From NCBI RefSeq assembly GCF_031845375.1, contig NZ_JAVREK010000012.1:78846-142845 (forward strand): 64,000 nt of DNA. Direction: 5' to 3'. Source of the DNA: Streptomonospora wellingtoniae. Lineage in GTDB: Bacteria; Actinomycetota; Actinomycetes; Streptosporangiales; Streptosporangiaceae. Numbering within the stretch: the stretch's first letter is position 1; each line of letters opens with the position of its first letter. The notes beneath the pieces were generated by a model that did no database searches, was not told where the DNA came from, and saw nothing but the letters and a program-made list of their open reading frames with translations. This document shows, piece by piece, positions 38,242 to 47,673 of this stretch. The translations under genes and the position numbers were made by a program.

Positions 38242-39258
38242 TCATTCCGAGGTCGGCCCCGACGTCAGGCTTTCGGGCTTCTCGCCCTTGCCGGTCCGGT
38301 TGCGCGAGCGCAGCAGGCTCGCGACGACCGTGATCACCATCACGCCGGTGATGACGCCGAGCGACAGGCCGGTGCCGATCTCCGGCACGGGAACGTGGTT
38401 CTCGTGCAGCGCGTGCAGGATCATCTTCACGCCGATGAAGACCATGATGATCGCGAGCCCCCAGCTGATGTAGGCGAGCCGGTCCATCAGTCCCGCCAGC
38501 AGGAAGTAGAGCTGGCGCAGTCCCAGCAGCGCGAACGCGTTGGCGGTGAAGACCAGGTACGGGTCCTGGGTCAGACCGAAGATCGCCGGGATGCTGTCGA
38601 CGGCGAACATCAGGTCGGTCACGCCGATCGCCACGATGACCATGAGCATGGGCGTCACGTGGCGGCGGCCGTACTGCTTCACCGTCAGGCGGGCGCCGTG
38701 GTAGTCCTCGGTAACCGGCCAGAACTTGCGCACCGTTCGCGCGGCGAACGTGTCGGTGAAGTCCTTGTCCTCGTCGCTGCCCTTGACGTGGTCGTGGACG
38801 ATCTTCACGGCGGTGTAGATCAGCAGGGCGCCGAACGCGTAGAAGACCTCGCTGAACGCGTTGATCATCTGCGCTCCGATGACGATGAAAACGCCGCGCA
38901 TGACCAGGGCGATCACGATGCCCACCAGCAGCACCTCGTGCTGGTATTTGCGGGGCACCGCGAAGGCGCTCATGATCAGGTAGAAGACGAACAGGTTGTC
39001 GACGCTGAGGCTCTTCTCGGTGAGGAAGCCGGCGAAGTACTCGCCGGCGACCGTCGTGCCTCCGAAGAACCACAGCCCCACCCCGAAGAGGATGGCGATC
39101 CCGATATAGAAGACGGCCCACCAGGCCGCCTGCTTCATGCCGAACTCGCGCGGGCCGGACTTCTTGCTCCAGGGGTGGTCGACGATCGCGAGGTCGATCA
39201 CCAGGATGGCGATCATGCCACCGATCGTGGCCAGCCATACCCACAGCGGAATGTCCAC
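38242..39258 (-). CDS. TerC-family membrane transporter (probable Mn2+ exporter)
   Basis: 338 aa from GTG 39258 with GGAGGAG upstream. About nine membrane segments. Hallmarks: SLSVDNLFVFYLIMSAF and IAIGVTDLMFAVDSIPAIFG, both with buried acidic residues. TerC/Alx proteins export manganese in other bacteria, partly to metalate exported proteins. The leader carries a probable yybP-ykoY riboswitch, which supports manganese as the substrate. Confidence 0.9.
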   Translation of the reverse strand: MDIPLWVWLATIGGMIAILVIDLAIVDHPWSKKSGPREFGMKQAAWWAVFYIGIAILFGVGLWFFGGTTVAGEYFAGFLTEKSLSVDNLFVFYLIMSAFAVPRKYQHEVLLVGIVIALVMRGVFIVIGAQMINAFSEVFYAFGALLIYTAVKIVHDHVKGSDEDKDFTDTFAARTVRKFWPVTEDYHGARLTVKQYGRRHVTPMLMVIVAIGVTDLMFAVDSIPAIFGLTQDPYLVFTANAFALLGLRQLYFLLAGLMDRLAYISWGLAIIMVFIGVKMILHALHENHVPVPEIGTGLSLGVITGVMVITVVASLLRSRNRTGKGEKPESLTSGPTSE

Positions 39259-39690
39259 GGGCTACTCCTCCGGTTGCCGTGCCCGTGCCGTGGAGCTTCG
39301 GACACACATGTACACCGGAGGTCTTTCCCGCCCGGACCGGGCTCCCCGGAGGGAGGCCCGACTGGACCGGCGGCACCGGGTGCGCTCATGGGCCCACCGT
39401 GGTGACGACACCGCCGCGTAAGGGATACTCCCCTCACTGTTGCCGAAGGATCCAACGCGCACGGCGGCGTGAAGGTTCCCCCTATTCCTCCATGATGCCA
39501 CCAGGGCCGCCCGGGTGGGACGGCCCGGCCCCTGCGGCGAAGATCTCAATCGAGGAACCCTCCTGTTCACAGGCCTGGGAATACCGGACACCGCAGCCGC
39601 TCACTGTCGGACGACTGTCCCGAATCGGCGGAACTACGCGTATCCACCGCCCGCCCCCGCACCGCCGCGGCCGGCGCGCGGAGAGTCGGG
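39259..39690. other. 432-nt region between the membrane-protein gene and terC
   Basis: It contains the riboswitch-like leader of terC (39315-39437). The rest shows no convincing gene; an arginine-rich minus-strand frame at 39262-39591 looks accidental. The terC promoter should lie right of 39440. Confidence 0.5.
39315..39437 (-). ncRNA. yybP-ykoY (manganese) riboswitch
   Basis: Read on the minus strand, the leader begins GTGAGGGGAGTATCCC (39437-39422) and ends GGGAAAGACCTCCGG (39329-39315). These match the two conserved internal-loop strands of the yybP-ykoY family (GGGGAGUA and the A-G-A-C-C segment); GAGG and CCTC form the closing P1 helix, and the region between contains GC-rich hairpins. 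It ends 56 nt before the terC start. A covariance-model search would settle it. Confidence 0.72.
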
Positions 39691-40908
39691 TCAAGGCGCC
39701 CGCGGATCCCCCCGGGGGCCGAAGCGGGCGGAGCGGGCACTCCCGCGCTCGGAGCGGGGCGACACGGCGCGCGCTCGCGGGGCGGGGAACCGCGGGTGCT
39801 GCTCGCCCGGCATCGGCGCCCGGACCGGGACCGGTCCCGGCGCGTGCGCGACGCGGCGGCCCGCGAAGAAGAGGCGGCCGAGCGGCCCCACCGGGGCGCT
39901 TTCGCCGTCGAAGCGGGCGTACTCCACCGCCGCGGTCAGCGCGGCGACGGCGCACAGGGCGGCGGTGCGGTGGCGCGGCGGCAGCGCCGCGGCGGCAGCG
40001 GCGCCCACGGCGGCGCCCAGCGCTCTCGCGCCGAGGCCGCCCAGCGTGGCGCGCTCGGCCAGGTCCTCGGGCAGCAGCGCCGCCGCGGCGCCGAGTGCGG
40101 CTCCGGCGACGCCCGCGGCGGGCCCGCACAGCAGCGGCGCTCCCGCGGCCAGCGCGACGCCGGCCGCGCGCCCCGGCCGGGCGTCGAACAGGTGCGCGAG
40201 GTTCGCGGCTCCGGCGACCAGGGCGCCGTCGGCCAGCGCGCCCGGCGCGCCGCCCCGGCCCAGAAGCGCGCCGGCGGCGAGCCCGACCGCGCCGGTTCCG
40301 GCCGTCTGGACCGCCCCGGTGGTGATCCGGCCGCGGGCCAAGGCGGCCAGGTGCGTCGCGGCTCCGCCGCCGCTCGCCCCGTCGGCGCCGCCGGAGAGGT
40401 CGCCGTAGGCGCCGAAGACGGCCGATCCGGCGGCTGCCAGCACCACCGCGGCGCGAACGCGGCGCGGCGTTCGGGGCGCCAAGGCGGCGCCCGCGCAGAC
40501 GCCGAAGGCCAGCGCGGGCCCTTCGAGCAGGGTGACGTCCCGGCCGCCGGGGGTGGTCCGGTACCAGACGTCGCGGGTGTGCTCGGCTGTGCGGAAGACG
40601 TCGTCGACGGTGCCGTGCTGCGCCGGGCGCCGGAGGATCCGGTAGGCGGTGCGCGCTCCGGCGGCGCCGAGCGCCGCGCCGGCGAGCCCCGACCCGGCGG
40701 CGCGCAAGGGCACGGGCAGGGAGGGGATGCGGTGCGCAGAAGGGACCTGTGACGTCGCCGGTGTCCTCGGGGGCGCGGCGGCCAGGGCGGGGACGGCTCC
40801 GAGCGGCCGGGCGGGTTCAGTGGGCGGCGGCTCGGACCGCTGCCCGCGCCGTGCCGGGCGGAACCGGGCACCGCCTACCCGGAGGCGTCCGGTTCGTCCG
40901 GAGCGCAC
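39691..40908 (-). CDS. Ala/Gly-rich membrane protein downstream of mctB
   Basis: 405 aa from GTG 40908, 6 nt after the stop of the mctB-like gene, so translation is probably coupled. It has a basic, proline-rich N terminus of about 65 residues and then a long, very Ala/Gly-rich stretch with about eight weakly hydrophobic membrane segments (for example VRAAVVLAAAGSAVFGAYGD). The C-terminal 45 residues are basic and disordered. No family is recognised with certainty; the start could be further inside. Confidence 0.6.
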   Translation of the reverse strand: MRSGRTGRLRVGGARFRPARRGQRSEPPPTEPARPLGAVPALAAAPPRTPATSQVPSAHRIPSLPVPLRAAGSGLAGAALGAAGARTAYRILRRPAQHGTVDDVFRTAEHTRDVWYRTTPGGRDVTLLEGPALAFGVCAGAALAPRTPRRVRAAVVLAAAGSAVFGAYGDLSGGADGASGGGAATHLAALARGRITTGAVQTAGTGAVGLAAGALLGRGGAPGALADGALVAGAANLAHLFDARPGRAAGVALAAGAPLLCGPAAGVAGAALGAAAALLPEDLAERATLGGLGARALGAAVGAAAAAALPPRHRTAALCAVAALTAAVEYARFDGESAPVGPLGRLFFAGRRVAHAPGPVPVRAPMPGEQHPRFPAPRARAVSPRSERGSARSARFGPRGDPRAP

Positions 40909-40914
40909 AGTCGT

Positions 40915-42045
40915 TCAGGACCGGCCGGGGCGGCGGTGCGGGTCGATCGCCGACTCCGGCGACCCGCCGTCGCCGCCCTCGGACGCCTCGTCGCCCCCGG
41001 CGTCCTCAGCACCGCCGGCGCCGTCGGAGCCGTCCTTTTCGCCATCTGCACGGCGGGCGCCGGGCAGCGGCGCGGGCAGGAACGCTTCGGCGCCCTCGGC
41101 GACCCCGTAGGCTCCGGTGCGGCCCTCGGCCGCTGCGGCCACCGCCAGGACGGCGGCGACGTCGCCCGCGCTGCGTCCGGCGGCGTCGACGGTGGTGTAG
41201 GCGGCCTCTTCGGCGCGGGCGAGGCGGACGAGGCCGCCGGGGCCCGCGGAGTCGGGGCCGCCGACGAGCACCGCCGCCTCACCGAAGCGGTGCAGCGCCG
41301 CGGCGGTGTCGAGCATGGCCCGGTCGGCGGCCGAGCCGCCGGATCCGTCGCCCGCCGACGCCGATGCTGAGGCCGCACCCGAGCCGCCGGCGAACGGCCC
41401 GTCCGGCGCGAGCACCACGGTGAGGTCGGCCGCGCCTGCGGGCTCGCCGTGGACGCTGAGCAGGCCCCCTTCGGCGAAGCCCGCGAGAGCGGCCGCGGCG
41501 TCGAAGTCGGACCCGGCGTCGGAGCCGGAGCCGCCCTCGGCGGGCTCGCCGCCGGACCGCAACAGCGCATCGCCCAGCAGCGCTCCGGCACGGTCGTAGG
41601 TGCTGCCCTGCGGTAGGCCGGCGTCTGCGGCCAGCTGCTCGGTCAGCTCGCGCACGAAGACCGCCTCGCCCGCCTCCACGTAGGTATCGGCCAGGGTCAG
41701 GCGCCCCGGCACACTGCCGCCGGCCTGCTCGATGCGTTCGACCACGCCCTCGCGCAGTTTGCGGTCGGTACCGGGCGCTTCGACCACGGCGACGCCGACC
41801 CCGGCGAGGCGGTCGTGCAGGATCGCGCCGGCGTAGGCGTCGGCGAGCCGGTCGCCGCCGGTGCTCAGCCGCTCGGCGAGATCCTCGCCGGATCGCGGCC
41901 GCTCGGCCTCGTTTGACGGTTCCGGGTCGCCGGCGCCCCGCGCCGCCGTCAGGGGCCGCAGGAGGGCGCCGCCAAGCGCGATTCCCACCGTCAGGGCGAG
42001 GAAGACGGCGATGACGGACACCAGGTGGTAGCGGAAATCGATCAC
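40915..42045 (-). CDS. MctB/SteB-like secreted or periplasmic protein
   Basis: 376 aa from GTG 42045, overlapping the steA stop by 4 nt. One N-terminal membrane helix (IDFRYHLVSVIAVFLALTVG) is followed by a coiled segment and a large extracytoplasmic domain. It matches the family of mycobacterial Rv1698, called MctB in copper-resistance work and SteB for its link with SteA. Low-complexity Gly/Ser/Asp runs interrupt it near 225-245 and at the C terminus. The steA neighbour supports a role at the cell envelope. Confidence 0.82.
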   Translation of the reverse strand: MIDFRYHLVSVIAVFLALTVGIALGGALLRPLTAARGAGDPEPSNEAERPRSGEDLAERLSTGGDRLADAYAGAILHDRLAGVGVAVVEAPGTDRKLREGVVERIEQAGGSVPGRLTLADTYVEAGEAVFVRELTEQLAADAGLPQGSTYDRAGALLGDALLRSGGEPAEGGSGSDAGSDFDAAAALAGFAEGGLLSVHGEPAGAADLTVVLAPDGPFAGGSGAASASASAGDGSGGSAADRAMLDTAAALHRFGEAAVLVGGPDSAGPGGLVRLARAEEAAYTTVDAAGRSAGDVAAVLAVAAAAEGRTGAYGVAEGAEAFLPAPLPGARRADGEKDGSDGAGGAEDAGGDEASEGGDGGSPESAIDPHRRPGRS

Positions 42046-43256
42046 GTGAACAGTCCCGTCAGCCTGTAGGCGTACTCGGCGAGGACGTGCCAGCGCGGCG
42101 AGAGCAGGTCGGCGAAGCCGACTCCGCCCGGCGCGGTGAAGGCCGCCGCGACGACGACCGGCAGGGCTGCTCCCGCCAGCGCGAGCAGCGACCAGGGTGA
42201 TATGCGGCTGCGGTGGAGCCGGGCGGCGCCCCGCGCGTCGACGAGCTTGCCGCCCACGCGCAGCCGGGTGAGGAACATGCCGGCCATGGCGGCGCGGCCG
42301 CGGTCGAGGAACTCCTCCAGGTCGGAGTGGCTGCCGGCGAGCACGATGAGCGAGGCCCCGGCGTCGTCGGCGAGCAGCATCGCAGCGTCCTCGGCCGTGC
42401 AGGCACCGCGGAAGGCGGCCGCCTCGCGGCCGAGGCCGCGCACCCGCTTCAGCCCGGAGGCGCGGCCGTCGCGGTCGGCGTGGACCACCAGCTCGGCGCC
42501 GCCGGACAGCGCCTCGTCGGAGACGCAGTCGAATTCGCCGATCACGATGTCGGGCCGGTGGCCGGCATCGATGAGGGTGTCGGCGCCGCCGTCCACCCCG
42601 ATCAGCACCGGGCGGAACTCGCGTATGTAGGCGCGCAGTGCGGCGATGTCCTCGCTGTGGCGGTAGCCGCGCACGGCGACGACGACGTGGCGGCCCTCCA
42701 TGGGCGTCGCCACAGCGGGCACGCCGACCCCGTCGAAGATCAGGTCGTGTTCGCTGCGCAGGTACTCCACCGTGTTGGCGGCGAACGCCTCAAGCTGGAC
42801 CGCGATCCCCGCGCGTGCGGCCTCCATCGCGGCGGAGACGGCCTCGGACGTCTGCGGCGTACCGGTGGCCAGCACACTCCGGCCGCGCACGAGGGTTCCG
42901 CCGTCCAGAGTGAGCCGCTCCCCCTCGTGTACGCGCGCGAAGATCTCGGGATCGACGTCGTCGACCAGCGGTACTCCGGCGTCGACGAGCAGTCGGGGCC
43001 CGAGGTTGGGGTAGCGCCCGCTGATGCTGGGCGCGATGTTGAGGACGGCGCCGACCTCGCGGTCGAGCAGCGCCTCGGCGCTGACCTGGTCGAGGTCGAC
43101 GTGGTCGATGACGGCGATGTCGCCCGGCCGGAGCCGTTTCGCAAGGTGCTTGGTCCGGCGGTCGCACCGGACGGGTGCGGTGACACCGGTGGAGCCGCCG
43201 CCTCGCGCGCGGCCGAACCGGCTGAGACGGGCGCCGATCGCTTCCGGGACCTTCAT
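42042..43256 (-). CDS. steA: Cytokinetic-ring-associated protein SteA
   Basis: 404 aa from ATG 43256. A soluble domain related to thiamin pyrophosphokinase folds (GDIAVIDHVDLDQVSAEALL, then VVAVRGYRHSEDIAALRAYI and VLIGVDGGADTLIDAGHRPD) is followed by one C-terminal membrane helix (SPWSLLALAGAALPVVVAAA). In Corynebacterium SteA acts with SteB and a wall hydrolase in daughter-cell separation. It is coupled to the downstream steB/mctB-like gene. Confidence 0.88.
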   Translation of the reverse strand: MKVPEAIGARLSRFGRARGGGSTGVTAPVRCDRRTKHLAKRLRPGDIAVIDHVDLDQVSAEALLDREVGAVLNIAPSISGRYPNLGPRLLVDAGVPLVDDVDPEIFARVHEGERLTLDGGTLVRGRSVLATGTPQTSEAVSAAMEAARAGIAVQLEAFAANTVEYLRSEHDLIFDGVGVPAVATPMEGRHVVVAVRGYRHSEDIAALRAYIREFRPVLIGVDGGADTLIDAGHRPDIVIGEFDCVSDEALSGGAELVVHADRDGRASGLKRVRGLGREAAAFRGACTAEDAAMLLADDAGASLIVLAGSHSDLEEFLDRGRAAMAGMFLTRLRVGGKLVDARGAARLHRSRISPWSLLALAGAALPVVVAAAFTAPGGVGFADLLSPRWHVLAEYAYRLTGLFT

Positions 43257-43409
43257 CGCCGGAATGCTGCCACAGCCGCCCGCCTTCCCCGAGCAGGTTC
43301 GACTACGCGGAGTGTCGTGGTCATTGCAGTACGAATCGTGCATCCGGTGCCCGATGCGCGGCGGGGCGCACATAGCCGTCCGCGCCGCGGGCGGGTGCGC
43401 CGCGGGAGG

Positions 43410-45110
43410 TCAGGCCTCCCGGTCCGCCGAGGCGATCGTGAGCAGCTCTTCCGCGTGGGCACGGCCGAGCTCGGAGTCCTCCAGGCCGGCGAGCATCCGC
43501 GACAGCTCCCGAGTGCGGCCGTCGCGGTCCTGCCGGGTGACGCCGCTCTCGGTCACGGTGCCCTCGCTGGACTTCTCGACCACCAGGTGCGCGTCGGCGA
43601 ACGCGGCAACCTGGGGCAGGTGGGTGACGACGATCACCTGGGAACTGCGCGCCAACCGGGCCAGGCGGCGGCCGATCTCCACCGCCGCCTTGCCGCCGAC
43701 GCCGGCGTCGACCTCGTCGAAGACGAAGGTCGGCACGGGGTCGGCCCCCGCGAAGACGACCTCGATTGCCAGCATGACGCGGGACAGCTCGCCACCGGAG
43801 GCGCCCTTGTTCAGCGGTAGCGGGGGTGCGCTGGGGTGCGGCGCGAGCAGCACCTCCACGTCGTCGCGGCCGTGCGGGCCGAATGCCTCGCCGGTGGTGA
43901 GCTTGACGCTGACCCGGGCGTGCGGCATGGCCAGGGCGGTCAGCTCCGCGGTGACCGCGGCGCCGAAGGACTCGGCGGCCCCGCCGCGCAGCTCGGTCAG
44001 CTCGTCGGCGAGGCCGGTGAGCTGCTCCCGCAGTTCGGCCTCCTCGGCGTGCAGGCCCTCGATTCGCTCGTCGTCGCCCTCCAGCTCGGCGAGGCGCTTG
44101 GCGGCGTCCTCGGCCCAGGCCAGCACGTCGTCGGTGGTCTCGCCGTACTTGCGGGAGAGCTGGGCGAGCTGGGCGCGCCGCTCTTGGACGGCCGCCAGGC
44201 GCGCGGGGTCGGCCTCCACGGATTCGGCGTAGGAGGCGAGCTCGGTGGCGGCGTCGCTGATCACGTAGCTGGCCTCGTCCAGGCGGTCGGCGACCGCCGC
44301 GAGGGAGGTGTCGTGCTCGCGTACCGCGGTGAGCGCCTGGCGGGCGGCGGCCAGCAGGCCCACCGCGTCGGCCTGGACCTCGGCGGCGGGGTCGCCGGTG
44401 AGGGCTTCGTGTGCGGTGGTGGCGCCCACGCGCAGGGAATCGGCGTGAGCCAGGCGGGACTCCTCGGCGAGCAGCTCGGCGTCCTCGCCCGAGACGGGTT
44501 CGGCCGCGGCGATCTCCTCCACTCCGAAGCGCAGCAGGTCGGCCTCCTGGGCGCGTTCGCGCGCCTGGGCGGTCAGCTCCTCCAACGACGCGGCGACCTC
44601 GCGGTGGCGGCGGTAGGCGCCGCTGTAGGAGCGCAGCGCGCGGGCCAGCGGCTCGCCGGCGTAGCGGTCGAGGGCGGCGCGCTGGCGCTCGGGGCGCAGC
44701 AGCCGGTGCTGGTCGGACTGGCCGTGGACGGCGATGAGGTCGTCAGCGAGGTAGGACAGCACGCTCACGGGTGCGGAGCGCCCGCCCAGAGTGGCGCGGG
44801 AGCGCCCCTCGGCGGAGACGGTCCGGGTGAGGATGAGGACGTCCTCGTCCAGCTCGCCGCCCGCCTCGGTGACGCGGTCGGCGACGCGGCCCTGGGTGGG
44901 CACGGTCAGCCGGCCCTCCACAGTCGCGCGGTCGGAGCCCGGACGGACCCGCTGCGGGTCGGCGCGGCCGCCGAAGAGCAGCCCCAGCCCGGTCACCACC
45001 ATGGTCTTTCCGGCCCCGGTTTCACCGGTGACGACGGTGAGACCGGGCGACAGCTCCAGCACGGCGTCGTCGATGACGCCGAGACCTTGGATGCGGACTT
45101 CTTCGAGCAC
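43410..45110 (-). CDS. recN: DNA repair ATPase RecN
   Basis: 566 aa from GTG 45110 with AGGAG upstream. An SMC-like protein with N-terminal Walker A GETGAGKTMVV, a central coiled coil (about 150-370), the signature ASGGELSRVMLAIE and Walker B TFVFDEVDAGVGG. It helps in double-strand-break repair. The order tlyA-nadK-recN-steA is conserved with Mycobacterium. Confidence 0.95.
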   Translation of the reverse strand: MLEEVRIQGLGVIDDAVLELSPGLTVVTGETGAGKTMVVTGLGLLFGGRADPQRVRPGSDRATVEGRLTVPTQGRVADRVTEAGGELDEDVLILTRTVSAEGRSRATLGGRSAPVSVLSYLADDLIAVHGQSDQHRLLRPERQRAALDRYAGEPLARALRSYSGAYRRHREVAASLEELTAQARERAQEADLLRFGVEEIAAAEPVSGEDAELLAEESRLAHADSLRVGATTAHEALTGDPAAEVQADAVGLLAAARQALTAVREHDTSLAAVADRLDEASYVISDAATELASYAESVEADPARLAAVQERRAQLAQLSRKYGETTDDVLAWAEDAAKRLAELEGDDERIEGLHAEEAELREQLTGLADELTELRGGAAESFGAAVTAELTALAMPHARVSVKLTTGEAFGPHGRDDVEVLLAPHPSAPPLPLNKGASGGELSRVMLAIEVVFAGADPVPTFVFDEVDAGVGGKAAVEIGRRLARLARSSQVIVVTHLPQVAAFADAHLVVEKSSEGTVTESGVTRQDRDGRTRELSRMLAGLEDSELGRAHAEELLTIASADREA

Positions 45111-45187
45111 CGAATCCTCTCCTGCTCACCATTGGCGTGCGTGCGGTCGGGACGCGCTCGGGCGAGGCGTCCCCGTTCGGCGGTCGG

Positions 45188-46126
45188 CTAGGCGTCGTAC
45201 TCGGAACGCCCGCGCCAGCCGGCGACCGGCAGGGCGAACTTCGCCACCAGCCGGTCGGTGAACGGCGCCCGCTGCAAGCGCGCGAGGCGGACCGGCAGTT
45301 CAGCGCGGGTCACCTCGATTCGTGCCCCTGCGGGCAATTCGACCATACGGCGTCCATCGCACCAGAGCACGCCTGCGGTGCTATCGGGTACGACTTCGAA
45401 GGCAACGGTGGAGTCGGGCGAGACCACGATGGGCCGGGCGAACAGCGCGTGGGCGCCTATCGGCGCAATGACCAGCGCCTCGACCTCCGGCCAGACGATG
45501 GGCCCGCCGGCGGAGAACGCGTGCGCGGTCGAGCCGGTGGGCGTGGCGCACACCACGCCGTCGCACCCCCAGCGGGACAGGGGGCGGCCGTCGATCTCCA
45601 GCACCATGTCCAGCATCCGCCGGGCACTGGCCTTCTCCAAGGTCGCCTCGTTCAGCGCCCAGGTCCGCACGGGGGGCGCGGTGGCGTTGCGTCCGCCGTT
45701 GTAGACGGCGATGTCGAGGGTCATGCGCTCCTCGACGTCGTAGTCGCGGTCGACCACGCTGCGCACCGTCGCTCCGAGGTCTTCGCGCTCGGCCTCGGCG
45801 AGGAAGCCCACATGCCCGAGGTTGACGCCCAGCAGCGGCGCTCCGGCGGGGCGCGCGATCTCCGCGGCGCGCAGCAGGGTGCCGTCTCCGCCCAGGACCA
45901 TCACCAGCTCGGCGCCTTCGGCCGCGTCGACTCCGCCCACGGCCTCGACCGGGTCGAGGCTGCAGCCCGCCAGCTTCAGCTCGTCGAGCTCCGAGGCCAG
46001 CATCCGCACGGTCAGCCCCGCCTCGGTGAGGCTGCGGTGGACCAGTTGAGCGCTGCGCATGGCCGCAGCGCGGCCGGTGTGCGCCAGCAGCAGCACGCTG
46101 CGTCCGTCCGATACGGGGCTGGTCAT
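45188..46126 (-). CDS. nadK: NAD kinase
   Basis: 312 aa from ATG 46126. It phosphorylates NAD+ to NADP+. Motifs are LGGDGTLLRAAE (GGDGT), GVNLGHVGFLAE, ALNEATLEKAS and CATPTGSTAHAFSAGGPIVW. It lies 77 nt upstream of recN on the same strand and behind a strong hairpin that separates it from tlyA. Confidence 0.96.
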   Translation of the reverse strand: MTSPVSDGRSVLLLAHTGRAAAMRSAQLVHRSLTEAGLTVRMLASELDELKLAGCSLDPVEAVGGVDAAEGAELVMVLGGDGTLLRAAEIARPAGAPLLGVNLGHVGFLAEAEREDLGATVRSVVDRDYDVEERMTLDIAVYNGGRNATAPPVRTWALNEATLEKASARRMLDMVLEIDGRPLSRWGCDGVVCATPTGSTAHAFSAGGPIVWPEVEALVIAPIGAHALFARPIVVSPDSTVAFEVVPDSTAGVLWCDGRRMVELPAGARIEVTRAELPVRLARLQRAPFTDRLVAKFALPVAGWRGRSEYDA

Positions 46127-46566
46127 CGGGTCTCCTCAAGGTCGCCTGGCAACACCGCCCTCGACCGCCGACGGCCGGCGTGCCCCGGCGCAACCGGCGG
46201 TGCGGGATCCGCGGCACCGGCTCGCACCGGCCGAGTCACGCTACCCGCCCTGGGTGGGCGTGTCCCACAACGACGTTATCCACATCCGCGGACCCGGGGT
46301 GGCGGCGGAGGGGAAAGGCGGGTTTGACTCGAAGTATGGACTCGGGACCGGTCACCGCCCGCCGACCGAACAACGCCGCGCGACGCCCGCCCGGCGTTGT
46401 TCGGTCGGCGCCGCTCGCGGGCGGTGCGTGGCCCACCGCCGTGCCCGTTCGACAGCGCCGCGGCGGCCGGAGGCGGCCCCGCGGTCGCCGGAACCGGCCA
46501 CGCCTCGTCCGTTCGGCCGCCGCTCCGGTTCGGGGGCGCGCGGGGCGCACCGGTGCGCCCGCTTCG
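46127..46566. other. tlyA-nadK intergenic region
   Basis: 440 nt without a recognisable gene. It holds a large hairpin (46361-46409) that should end tlyA transcription, and a perfect DnaA-type nonamer TTATCCACA (46276-46284). The nadK promoter is expected left of the hairpin on the minus strand. Confidence 0.55.
46361..46409. terminator. Perfect 18-bp hairpin downstream of tlyA
   Basis: Arms GCCGACCGAACAACGCCG (46361-46378) and the exact complement 46392-46409 with a 13-nt loop; further GC-rich pairing is possible outside. It is about 160 nt after the tlyA stop and upstream of nadK. Confidence 0.65.
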
Positions 46567-47367
46567 CTACTGCGGGCCCTCGGCCACCGCGCGGCGCAGG
46601 CGCTCCTCCGACAGCGGCGGCTCGCCCGCGCGCAGCCGGAGGAAGTACTCGACATTGCCCGAAGGCCCCGGCAGCGGACTCGCCGCGACCCCCGCCGTGC
46701 CCAGTCCCAGTTCGCGGGCCCTTTCGGCCACGGTACGCACCGCCGCGGCGCGCAGCTCGGGCTCGCGGACCACGCCGCCCGCGCCCACCCGCTCTCGGCC
46801 GACCTCGAACTGCGGCTTGACCATCATCGCGAAGTCGGCTCCCGCCGCGGCGCAGCGCACCAGGGGCGCAAGCACGAGCGTGAGCGAGATGAACGACAGG
46901 TCGGCCACCACCAGGTCGGGCAGCGGCTCCCCCACCTGCGCGGGTTCCAGGTCGCGAACGTTGCACCGCTCGACGACGGCCACCCTGTGATCGCTGCGCA
47001 GCGACCATGCCAGCTGCCCGTATCCGACGTCGACCGCGACCACCGACGCGGCGCCGCGCCGCAGCAGCACGTCGGTGAAACCGCCGGTGGAGGCGCCGGC
47101 GTCCAGGCAGCGTCGGCCCGCGGCGTCGATCCCGAACGCGTCCAGCGCGCCCACCAGCTTGTGCGCCCCGCGCGAGACGTAGGCGGGCTCGTCGTCGGGG
47201 GCCTTGACCACGATCGCCTGGTCCAGGCCGACCTGCGTGGCGGCCTTGCCGGCGGTCACGCCTCCGACGAGCACGTGCCCGGCTTCGATCAGCTCGCCCG
47301 CGTGGCCGCGCGAGCGCGCATGGCCGCGGCGGACGAGTTCGGCGTCCAGTCGGCTGCGCCTGACCAT
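46567..47367 (-). CDS. tlyA: TlyA-family rRNA 2'-O-methyltransferase
   Basis: 266 aa from ATG 47367 (GTG 47382 possible). It has an N-terminal S4 RNA-binding domain (RSRLDAELVRRGHARSRGHA) and an FtsJ-like methyltransferase domain with CLDAGASTGGFTDVLLRRGA, AVDVGYGQLAW and DLSFISLTLV. In mycobacteria TlyA methylates 16S and 23S rRNA and sets capreomycin sensitivity. The arginine-rich frame continuing upstream of 47382 looks non-coding. Confidence 0.93.
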   Translation of the reverse strand: MVRRSRLDAELVRRGHARSRGHAGELIEAGHVLVGGVTAGKAATQVGLDQAIVVKAPDDEPAYVSRGAHKLVGALDAFGIDAAGRRCLDAGASTGGFTDVLLRRGAASVVAVDVGYGQLAWSLRSDHRVAVVERCNVRDLEPAQVGEPLPDLVVADLSFISLTLVLAPLVRCAAAGADFAMMVKPQFEVGRERVGAGGVVREPELRAAAVRTVAERARELGLGTAGVAASPLPGPSGNVEYFLRLRAGEPPLSEERLRRAVAEGPQ

Positions 47368-47673
47368 GGGGTTGGAGTGCACCCACCTTTCGGGGACCTG
47401 CGGGACCGTCTGCGCGCCGGCGGGGCGGGGCGGCGCGCCCGCGGCCTCGGGCGGTCGTCTGCTCGCCCGCTCGCGCGCGGCCGGTGCCGCGCGGCGTCGC
47501 GCGGGAACCCCGCGGGCCCTGCGCCGCCCGCGGCGCCGCAGGGTGCGGCGCCGGTTGGGCAAAGCATACGAGATCCCGGGGACGCCCGCCCGCGGCGGCG
47601 GCCCGGCGGACGGCGCCTCCCGCCGCTGCGGACCCGCGGCGCCGGAGCGGCCGAATCCGCCGGGGCTGCCGGG
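47368..47673. other. 306-nt gap upstream of tlyA
   Basis: Very GC-rich, no gene seen. A minus-strand TATGCT -10 candidate lies at 47563-47568 without a good -35, and would drive tlyA with a leader of about 190 nt. Confidence 0.4.

Noticed and set aside
39259..39271. GGAGGAGTAGCC at the terC start read as riboswitch core
   Set aside because: It is the ribosome-binding site next to GTG 39258; the better aptamer core lies at 39422-39437 with a matching 3' strand.
39262..39591. Minus-strand 109-aa frame upstream of terC
   Set aside because: Overlaps the riboswitch, no conserved features, no ribosome site.
47382..47562. Arginine-rich N-terminal extension of TlyA
   Set aside because: TlyA proteins begin with the S4 domain at 47367; the extension is low complexity and covers the likely promoter.
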